Origin: Kangiellaceae bacterium
GTDB taxonomy: Bacteria > Pseudomonadota > Gammaproteobacteria > Enterobacterales > Kangiellaceae
Assembly: GCA_030148365.1 (NCBI GenBank)
Contig: JASBTO010000040.1
Coordinates: forward strand, 1-10,755
Length of the DNA: 10,755 nt
Direction: 5' to 3'
Shown: positions 1-5,777 of the stretch, piece by piece
How positions within the stretch are numbered: position 1 is the stretch's first letter
Layout of the letters: every line of letters starts with the position of its first letter
The notes under the pieces: model-generated
Told to the model about the DNA's origin: nothing
The model's input: the letters and a program-made list of their open reading frames with translations, nothing else
The model's database searches: none
Made by a program: the position numbers and the translations under genes

Positions 1-54
1 CCGGCAGATCGGCATCCAACTGGTCGGATTGTGGTGATCGGGTTTATAGTGCAT
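1..54 (-). CDS. Possible 5' end of a divergent gene (very uncertain)
   Basis: On the minus strand an ATG at 54-52 opens a frame that stays open for 18 codons to the window edge, beginning MHYKPDHHNPTSW. An in-frame TAA lies five codons upstream, so this ATG would be the first possible start. No good Shine-Dalgarno sequence sits at normal distance: the only GGAGG is about 22 bases upstream. I do not recognise the peptide. The plus strand offers two short tails that could instead be the end of an upstream gene, one stopping at 35-37 and one at 54-56, and I recognise neither. The left edge could therefore be simple intergenic DNA. Confidence 0.15.
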   Translation of the reverse strand, partial: MHYKPDHHNPTSWMPICR

Positions 55-118
55 AGTCGCGCGCTTTTACCGCAAGCCTCCAGAATCACACGGATCAGTT
101 ACAAGGTGAACCTCCCCG

Positions 119-1366
119 ATGTCAGAGAAACTGAAACAGGCCGCCCTCAAATATCACGAACAACCCCAGCCGGGTAAAACGGCGATTGCCGTCACCAAAC
201 CCACGGAAACCGCGGAGGATCTGTCGCTGGCCTATACGCCCGGCGTGGCCGAGCCGGTGCGGGCCATCGCCCAGGATCCGGTCGCTGCCTACCGTTACAC
301 CAACAAGGGTAATCTGGTTGCCGTGATCACCGATGGCAGTGCGGTGCTGGGTCTCGGCAACGTCGGCGCCCTGGCCGGCAAGCCGGTTATGGAAGGCAAG
401 GCGGTGCTGTTCAAGAAGTGTGCCGGGATCGATGTTTTCGACATCGAAGTCGATACTGACAGTCCCCAGGCCTTTATCGAGACGGTCATCCGGATTGCCC
501 CGACTTTTGGCGGTATCAACCTTGAAGACATCAAGGCGCCCCAGTGTTTTGACATTGAGCAGGCGCTTATCGAGCAACTGGATATCCCGGTGTTTCACGA
601 TGATCAGCATGGCACGGCCATCATCATTGCCGCCGGTCTTCTCAATGCTCTCGATCTCGGCGACAAGAAACTCGACGAGGTGAAGATCGTCTGCCTCGGC
701 GCCGGCGCGGCGGGCATTGCCGCCATGAAATTGCTGATCGGGCTGGGCGCCCGTCGTCGCAACATTTTCATGGTCGACAGAACCGGCGTCATTCATGCCG
801 ATCGGTCAGATCTCAACAGCCACAAGTTTGCCTTCGCCCATCATACCGACAAGCGTACTCTCGCCGATGCCATGGACGGGGCCGACGTCTTTGTCGGGGT
901 CTCCGGCGCGGACCTGTTGCCGGCGGAACTGCTCGCGACCATGGCGCCGAATCCTGTGGTGTTTGCCCTGTCCAATCCGGATCCGGAAATCCGCCCCGAT
1001 CTGGCGCACGAGACCCGGGAAGATCTGATTATGGCGACCGGCCGCAGTGATTACCCGAATCAGGTCAACAACGTGCTCGGCTTCCCGTTCATATTCAGGG
1101 GCGCCCTGGATGTGCGCGCGCGGCGGATTAATGACGCGATGCAACGGGCCGCGGTGGAAGCGATCCGGCAGATTGCCAAGGAGCCGGTGCCCGAAGAAGT
1201 ACTTAAAGCCTATCCCGATGTCACCGGCCTCGAGTTCGGCGCGGACTATATCATTCCCAAGCCGATGGACCCCCGGCTTGCCGAGCGGGTCCCGGCAGCG
1301 GTAGCACGGGCCGCGGTGGAAACCGGCGTGGCGGCGCTGCCCTATCCGGATCACTATCCGGACTAG
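119..1366 (+). CDS. maeB: Malic enzyme, single-domain (NAD(P)-dependent, decarboxylating)
   Basis: Cytosolic enzyme converting L-malate to pyruvate and CO2 while reducing NAD(P)+, linking the TCA cycle to pyruvate and NADPH supply. Visible motifs: SLAYTPGVAEPV at residues 36-47 (proposed catalytic Tyr39), VMEGKAVLFKK around Lys94, the metal-binding GGINLEDIKAP at 131-141 (Glu136, Asp137), FHDDQHGTA at 159-167 (Asp161/Asp162) and the Rossmann dinucleotide loop GAGAAG at 194-199. At 415 residues it has the N-terminal and NAD-binding domains only. It lacks the C-terminal phosphotransacetylase-like domain of the roughly 760-residue E. coli MaeB and matches the short form found near ponA in Pseudomonas. 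The ATG is supported by AAGGTG at 103-108. Cofactor preference cannot be read from the sequence, so the symbol is given by family and location. No clear terminator follows it. Confidence 0.93.
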   Translation: MSEKLKQAALKYHEQPQPGKTAIAVTKPTETAEDLSLAYTPGVAEPVRAIAQDPVAAYRYTNKGNLVAVITDGSAVLGLGNVGALAGKPVMEGKAVLFKKCAGIDVFDIEVDTDSPQAFIETVIRIAPTFGGINLEDIKAPQCFDIEQALIEQLDIPVFHDDQHGTAIIIAAGLLNALDLGDKKLDEVKIVCLGAGAAGIAAMKLLIGLGARRRNIFMVDRTGVIHADRSDLNSHKFAFAHHTDKRTLADAMDGADVFVGVSGADLLPAELLATMAPNPVVFALSNPDPEIRPDLAHETREDLIMATGRSDYPNQVNNVLGFPFIFRGALDVRARRINDAMQRAAVEAIRQIAKEPVPEEVLKAYPDVTGLEFGADYIIPKPMDPRLAERVPAAVARAAVETGVAALPYPDHYPD

Positions 1367-1416
1367 CGAACCGGCGTCAGTCTTGGGTTTGACGGGCTCG
1401 GCAGCAAAGGGCATTG

Positions 1417-1432
1417 AATTTGTTTACAAATT
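1417..1432. repeat. AT-rich inverted repeat upstream of the S9 peptidase
   Basis: AATTTG (1417-1422) and CAAATT (1427-1432) are perfect inverted arms around TTTA. The element contains TTTACA (1423-1428), close to a sigma70 -35 box, but I find no convincing -10 hexamer at the right distance. It lies in the AT-richer 179-base gap between maeB and the peptidase gene, about 115 bases before that start. It could be an operator or chance in AT-rich DNA. It is not a terminator for maeB, because the stem is weak and no T-run follows. Confidence 0.25.
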
Positions 1433-1545
1433 AGGGGTAGAGGAATTTTTCAGAATATGGAGAATGTTCACCGTTTGTCGTTATTGTGTTGCGGTTATGG
1501 CTCTCGTCGCCGGCACACAAATCTGGATTCTCATGGGAGGAGTAT

Positions 1546-3426
1546 ATGAGTAAAAAGTTTGGAATTTGGCTGTTCTTGCCATTGATTTTGTTGTCACACC
1601 CGGTATTCGCCAAAGAGCGTCCGGTCGAGGATTTTTTCAGGAAGCCTGAATTTGCCGGACCCGGACTGTCGCCGAATGGCCGTTACCTGTCCCTGATGGC
1701 GCCTCACGAAAGCCGCATGAACCTGTTTGTGATTGATCTCGACAAGGGCATGAAAGCCATGCAGGCCACCAGCATCACCGGCCAGGACGTGCAAGGTGGC
1801 GGTTTTGTCAACAACGAGCGCCTGATCTTCACCATGGATCGGGATGGTAACGAGGACTTCGGACTTTACGCGGTTGACCGGGACGGCAAGAAGCCGAAAG
1901 CCCTGGTCGAACCGAAAACATTCCGCAACGCGAGCGTCGTCCACCGGCTGCCCGATGATGACGATCACGTGATGATTGCCTATAACAAGACCCGCTTCGG
2001 CTACCCGGACATCTTCCGGATGAACATCAATACCGGCCGGACCTACAAGGCCGTGCAGAATCCGAACAATGTCGCCGGCTGGCTGCTCGATCAGGACGGC
2101 CGCGTCCGCATCGGCATCGACAGTAACGGTACCGAAAACACCATTCTGTACCGCAGCGACGAAGAGGCCGAGTGGGAAGCACTCGCGACCTTCGAGTTTG
2201 ACGAGCCCCAGTGGTCGCCGGTTGCCTTCGACTACGACAACAAGACCCTGTATGTGCTTTCCAATCTGGATGCAGATACCGCGGGCCTGTACACCTATGA
2301 TCCGGAAACGAAGACCATGGGCGAGCTCATCTACCGCGATCCCGACTACGACGTATCTGGTCCGATCATGTCCCGTCACCTGAAAAAGCTGGTGGGCGTG
2401 AGCGTCGAGAAAGAGAAGCCGGAAACCATTTACTTCGACAAGGATTGGGCGCAGATCCAGGCGACCCTGGATCATGCCTTGCCCGACACGCGCAATGCCG
2501 TAGTCAGCACCAGCGATGACGAATCCCGTCTGGTTGTTGCCGCCTACAGTGATGTCAATCCGGGCCGCTTTTATCTGTATGACCGTGCCAAGGGCCAGCT
2601 TCGCCATCTGGTGACCGGCCGCAAGTGGATTAATCCCGACGAAATGGCGCCGATGAAGCCGATCTCCTATCAATCCCGGGACGGCCTGACCATTCACGGT
2701 TACCTGACCCTGCCGAAAGACTATGACGGCAAGGGCCGGATCCCGCTGATCGTCAATCCACACGGTGGACCTTACGGCGTTCGCGACAGCTGGGGCTTCA
2801 ATCCCGAGCACCAGTTTTTCGCGGACCGCGGCTATGCCACCCTGCAAATGAACTTCCGCGGCTCCGGTGGCTACGGGCACAAGTTCATGACCGCCGGCTA
2901 CCAGAAATGGGGCCAGGAAATGCAGAATGACATTACCGATGGTGTCAAATGGGCGATTGAAGAAGGCTTCGCGGATCCGGAGCGGGTGTGTATCTACGGC
3001 GCCAGTTACGGCGGCTACGCCACCATGGCGGGTCTGACTTTTACGCCGGATCTCTATAAGTGCGGTATCAACTATGTCGGGGTCACCGATGTGGCTCTGC
3101 TGTTTGAAACCGCACCCAAGCGCTGGGAAGCGGGCAAGAAGCAGATGGAGAAGCAGATTGGCGATCCTGAAGACACCGAGTTCATGCGTCGGGTTTCACC
3201 TCTTTATCATGTGGACAAGATCAAGGCACCGTTGATGATTGTCCATGGTCGCCGCGATCCGCGGGTAGTCATGCAACACGCCGATGACTTGCGTGATGAG
3301 CTGGATGATCAGAACAAGCCCTACGTCTGGCTGGTTCAGAGCCGCGAAGGTCACGGTTTCCGGAAAGAGGAAAACGTTATCGACCTGTACAAGCGGATGG
3401 ACAAGTTTTTGAAAGAAAACCTCTGA
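1546..3426 (+). CDS. Exported S9-family serine peptidase (prolyl oligopeptidase/acylaminoacyl-peptidase-like)
   Basis: Likely periplasmic or secreted serine peptidase cleaving short peptides. The ATG at 1546 is chosen because GGGAGGAG (1535-1542) lies just before it and a clean signal peptide follows: MSKK, a hydrophobic core, and a probable signal peptidase I site after VFA at residue 22. The frame also opens at a GTG at 1486, but that would bury the signal peptide. The protein is 626 residues. About 40-370 look like the N-terminal beta-propeller of S9 enzymes, and about 390-626 are an alpha/beta hydrolase. Visible active-site elements are HGGPYG (406-411, oxyanion region), NFRGSGGYG, the nucleophile elbow GASYGG with Ser487, Asp571 in RRDPR and His603 in EGHGF, so it looks catalytically intact. 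It is convergent with the DUF748 gene and shares its terminator. Substrate specificity is unknown. Confidence 0.93.
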   Translation: MSKKFGIWLFLPLILLSHPVFAKERPVEDFFRKPEFAGPGLSPNGRYLSLMAPHESRMNLFVIDLDKGMKAMQATSITGQDVQGGGFVNNERLIFTMDRDGNEDFGLYAVDRDGKKPKALVEPKTFRNASVVHRLPDDDDHVMIAYNKTRFGYPDIFRMNINTGRTYKAVQNPNNVAGWLLDQDGRVRIGIDSNGTENTILYRSDEEAEWEALATFEFDEPQWSPVAFDYDNKTLYVLSNLDADTAGLYTYDPETKTMGELIYRDPDYDVSGPIMSRHLKKLVGVSVEKEKPETIYFDKDWAQIQATLDHALPDTRNAVVSTSDDESRLVVAAYSDVNPGRFYLYDRAKGQLRHLVTGRKWINPDEMAPMKPISYQSRDGLTIHGYLTLPKDYDGKGRIPLIVNPHGGPYGVRDSWGFNPEHQFFADRGYATLQMNFRGSGGYGHKFMTAGYQKWGQEMQNDITDGVKWAIEEGFADPERVCIYGASYGGYATMAGLTFTPDLYKCGINYVGVTDVALLFETAPKRWEAGKKQMEKQIGDPEDTEFMRRVSPLYHVDKIKAPLMIVHGRRDPRVVMQHADDLRDELDDQNKPYVWLVQSREGHGFRKEENVIDLYKRMDKFLKENL

Positions 3427-3443
3427 TCAGAAACCGTTGAGCG

Positions 3444-3473
3444 AAAAAGCCGGGGCTTGCCCCGGCTTTTTTT
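3444..3473. terminator. Bidirectional rho-independent terminator
   Basis: A perfect GC-rich stem, AGCCGGGG (3448-3455) with CCCCGGCT (3460-3467), has a CTTG loop. A run of A on the left (3444-3448) and seven T on the right (3467-3473) extend it. Read on plus it ends the S9 peptidase transcript, 17 bases past the stop. Read on minus it ends the DUF748 transcript, 30 bases past its stop, with five T after the stem. It is the only strong intrinsic terminator I found in the window. Confidence 0.92.
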
Positions 3474-3503
3474 ATGCGCCCGAAAAGTGTGCCGGAGCAG
3501 GGT

Positions 3504-4667
3504 CTAACGCAGACCGGATTTCCGCCTGGGCTTATCCTCCTTGTCCTTGTCATCCTCGGCTTCAGATTCTGTGTCTTTCTGCTCCTCTGCCTCGGCATCA
3601 TCAAGGCTGACGGAACCTTCGAGCCGCGATTGATAGGCCTCGATAAAGGCGTTGCGGAAAATGCCGCCGATAGTGGCAAACACGTCGGCTTCCGGATCGG
3701 TGAACTCGCCGTCGACGGGCACTCGCGTGGCGATCTGATCCTGCGGCTGATTTTCAAGAAGTTCTGCGAAGAGCCCGACCACCGACTCCCACAGCACCCG
3801 GAAGATATTGTCCTCGTCCTCGACGACATCCTCTTTCCACTGAAACACCTCCACGTGATGCAGGATGGGTTTCACATAGCCGGTGATCGTGCCTTCGCTG
3901 GCGGCGATCTCGCTCGCGACGGTGAGGCTACCGGCTTCCAGATCGAAGGGCGCATAGGCGCGGATCAGGGCGTCGATGTGGGCCACCGGCAGGCTTTCCA
4001 TGCGCGTATTCAGATCAAAGGTCGGCTGCGCTTGATAGGGGTCCACTTTCAGATCGAATTCCAGTAGCGCGTCATCCATGGCCCTGGCGGTGCCCCGGAC
4101 ACTGGCCACCAGGGTATCGGAGAGATCCCGGCTGTTGGTCAGGTTGCGGGCTTCCGCATCAATCCTGTTCAGGTAGACATTGACTTTCGGGGTGGAGCTG
4201 AAGTTGCGAAAATGCAGGCTGCCGTTGTGAACCGAGAAGCGGTCGATCCGCACCGGCGTCAGATCCTCGATAATGTTCTGCCAGGCTTCCACCGAGCCGC
4301 CGGTCTGGGTATCGGCGGCGGTCTTGCCGTCCACAAAATTGAGTTGCGGTTCCCAGATATCAAATTCCGCGACGAAGGAACCATCGAGCAGCGCCCGCCA
4401 GGCAATGGAGACATCGATCAGCGGCGCCTCGAAAAACGGTACCGGCACCTCGCCGGTAACCTTGGTAACTGTGACTCCCTCGATCCGGTAGGCGCCCCGA
4501 TACAGATGCAGGTCGACGTCGGTGATATGGCCGCGATACTGGGGCGCTTCGTCAAGTTTCTTGTTGGCCCAGGTCTTGATGGCGTAAGGCAGCACGGCCC
4601 GGATTGCCACCAGCACGGCGACGATGGCAATCACGACAAAAAGCGTGCGTCGGGACAGGAATTTCAT
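3504..4667 (-). CDS. DUF748-domain, AsmA-like membrane-anchored envelope protein
   Basis: 387 residues with an N-terminal membrane anchor (about 8-30, KFLSRRTLF then a hydrophobic run) and no signal-peptidase site, so most of the chain should lie in the periplasm. Features resembling the DUF748/AsmA-like family are YRGAYRIEGV (56-65), IDVSIAWRALLDGS (84-97), TPVRIDRFSVHNGSLHFR (137-154) and a C-terminal block with GYVKP (263-267), VPVDGEF (316-322) and IFRNAFIEAY (336-345). Larger AsmA-like proteins are implicated in envelope lipid transport or outer-membrane homeostasis. The role of this small type is not established and I do not assign one. The last 35 residues are a highly charged, Glu/Asp/Lys-rich tail ending in a basic RRKSGLR. 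AAGGA (4678-4674) lies 6 bases before the ATG. The gene is downstream of the TIR gene on the same strand and ends at the shared terminator. Confidence 0.82.
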   Translation of the reverse strand: MKFLSRRTLFVVIAIVAVLVAIRAVLPYAIKTWANKKLDEAPQYRGHITDVDLHLYRGAYRIEGVTVTKVTGEVPVPFFEAPLIDVSIAWRALLDGSFVAEFDIWEPQLNFVDGKTAADTQTGGSVEAWQNIIEDLTPVRIDRFSVHNGSLHFRNFSSTPKVNVYLNRIDAEARNLTNSRDLSDTLVASVRGTARAMDDALLEFDLKVDPYQAQPTFDLNTRMESLPVAHIDALIRAYAPFDLEAGSLTVASEIAASEGTITGYVKPILHHVEVFQWKEDVVEDEDNIFRVLWESVVGLFAELLENQPQDQIATRVPVDGEFTDPEADVFATIGGIFRNAFIEAYQSRLEGSVSLDDAEAEEQKDTESEAEDDKDKEDKPRRKSGLR

Positions 4668-4728
4668 GCTGCGTCCTTGAGCGGGATGCCTGCAACCCGC
4701 ATGGCAATTCAGGTGAAATTTCAGAGCC

Positions 4729-4734
4729 AGTATA
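4729..4734 (-). promoter_or_regulatory. Candidate -10 box for the DUF748 gene
   Basis: On the minus strand TATACT (4734-4729) matches five of six bases of the sigma70 -10 consensus and would start transcription about 55 bases before the DUF748 ATG. No good -35 is present at 16-18 bases. The expected spacer region is occupied by a 6-bp inverted repeat, listed separately. The gene may instead be read through from the TIR gene. Confidence 0.3.
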
Positions 4735-4735
4735 G

Positions 4736-4753
4736 GGCAGGTCGGCTCCTGCC
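4736..4753. repeat. Short inverted repeat between the TIR and DUF748 genes
   Basis: GGCAGG (4736-4741) and CCTGCC (4748-4753) pair perfectly around a six-base loop. No T-run follows on the minus strand, so it is not a standard intrinsic terminator for the TIR gene. Because it abuts the candidate -10 box at 4729-4734, it could be an operator or a transcript hairpin. Chance is also possible in GC-rich DNA. Confidence 0.3.
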
Positions 4754-4824
4754 GGCTATGCAGAATTACAGGGACGGCGAGCGGTGTTTCAGGCTGACCG
4801 CCAGTAAAGCCGATGCCTTGCGCC

Positions 4825-5673
4825 CTAGCGCTCTGGGTGGTTTTCGCCCTTGATGCCGGTAATCAGGCGGTCCATATCCCGGTGGAAATCCGGATCCGGG
4901 CGCACCTGGGTGCCGTTCCGGAAGGCGAGTCCGGCGATGTCTTCCGGCAGGGCATCGGCATCGGGAATACTGCTGCCGCCGACCAGCACAGGCACTACCG
5001 GAATACCACGTCGTAACGCCGTCGCGATTTCAATCCGTACCGGGTCTTGTGCGTCATCCAGGCGTCGGCGATTGTCTGCGCCCGCCGACTCCAGCCAGTG
5101 GCGTCCAATGATTGCCAGCAGCACATCGCAACGGGTGATCAGCGCATTGATGTGCTCGCGAAAATCGACGCCGATCGGAATGGTGTCGACGTCCTTGTAG
5201 ACGTACTTGCGGCCGAACTCCTTGAGCAGCCGGTCATACAGCCTGCCCGTGACGTCGGCGCTGTCGTTCCGGCGGTAGCAGATAAAAACGGTTTTTACCG
5301 AAGGCGGGGTTCCAGTTTGAGTGGGTTCCGGGCGGGGTGGCCCTTCCTGTGTTTGCGGGCTACGGGCTTTTCGTTGCGGCGGCCGTCCAGAGCTCGGACG
5401 GGTGCGCCAGAACAGCCAGCCAAATGCGACCGCCAGCGACAACAGAATGGTCCACGGGAGCGTTTCCGAAGGGTCACCCCGTCCGCTGGTCATGACCATG
5501 ATCAGTCGGGGCGCCAGATAGAAAGACAGCAGGACCAGGATGCCGATGAGCCAGATTTCTGTTGCGGGCAACGCCCGGCGTCTGGCCAGGTATATAAACA
5601 CGGCGAGTGCGACTACGCCGAGCAGTAGCAGGGTTATGCTGACCGTATTCAGATCCAGCCCTGTAGACTCCAT
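4825..5673 (-). CDS. Membrane-anchored TIR-domain protein (three TM segments, C-terminal TIR)
   Basis: 282 residues. Three hydrophobic segments (about 11-30, 40-61, 73-90) are followed by a Pro/Arg-rich linker (91-125) and a C-terminal TIR domain (about 126-275). Charges fit the positive-inside rule: RRR at 31-33 and the basic stretch after residue 90 face the cytoplasm, and the acidic N-terminus faces out, so the TIR domain should be cytosolic. TIR hallmarks are KTVFICYRRNDSAD (127-140), VYKDVDTIPIGVDF with a BB-loop (158-171), CDVLLAIIGRHWL (182-194), PVRIEIATAL (211-220) and IPVVPVLVGG (224-233). Glu215 sits where bacterial TIR NADases place the catalytic Glu, so NAD+ cleavage or signal production is plausible but unproven. 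GGAGG (5689-5685) lies 11 bases before the ATG, the first in the frame. The gene starts 104 bases after mrcA. Base composition resembles its neighbours. No ThsA, Argonaute or other known TIR partner is visible. Confidence 0.88.
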   Translation of the reverse strand: MESTGLDLNTVSITLLLLGVVALAVFIYLARRRALPATEIWLIGILVLLSFYLAPRLIMVMTSGRGDPSETLPWTILLSLAVAFGWLFWRTRPSSGRPPQRKARSPQTQEGPPRPEPTQTGTPPSVKTVFICYRRNDSADVTGRLYDRLLKEFGRKYVYKDVDTIPIGVDFREHINALITRCDVLLAIIGRHWLESAGADNRRRLDDAQDPVRIEIATALRRGIPVVPVLVGGSSIPDADALPEDIAGLAFRNGTQVRPDPDFHRDMDRLITGIKGENHPER

Positions 5674-5697
5674 TCTTGCCGAGGCCTCCGCAGTTCG

Positions 5698-5716
5698 CCG
5701 GGGAGGACGCCCCCGG
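5698..5716. repeat. GC-rich hairpin in the mrcA-TIR gap
   Basis: CCGGGG (5698-5703) pairs with CCCCGG (5711-5716) around a seven-base loop, immediately upstream of the Shine-Dalgarno sequence of the TIR gene (5689-5685). No T-run follows in the minus direction, so it does not look like a terminator of mrcA. It could form in the leader and affect translation of the TIR gene, or it could be a by-product of high GC content. Confidence 0.35.
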
Positions 5717-5777
5717 GCCAGTGCTTGTTCAACCTTACTTCAGGGCTGCTTTTCCGGCAACTGAAGGACCGGCTCGG

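Noticed and set aside
122..796. Minus-strand open frame opposite maeB, and the similar frame at 806-1414
   Set aside because: Both lie antisense to malic enzyme, which has all its catalytic motifs. Neither shows a domain of its own.
1486..1545. GTG start at 1486 giving a 20-residue N-terminal extension of the S9 peptidase
   Set aside because: The ATG at 1546 has GGGAGGAG at ideal distance and is followed at once by a signal peptide, which the extension would bury.
1594..2880. Long minus-strand open frame (428 codons) opposite the S9 peptidase gene
   Set aside because: It is antisense to a gene with clear motifs, has no recognisable domain or good ribosome-binding site, and is expected in GC-rich codons.
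4825..5673. TIR gene as part of a Thoeris system
   Set aside because: No ThsA-like NADase/SLOG gene or other known partner lies nearby. The neighbours are PBP1a and a DUF748 protein.
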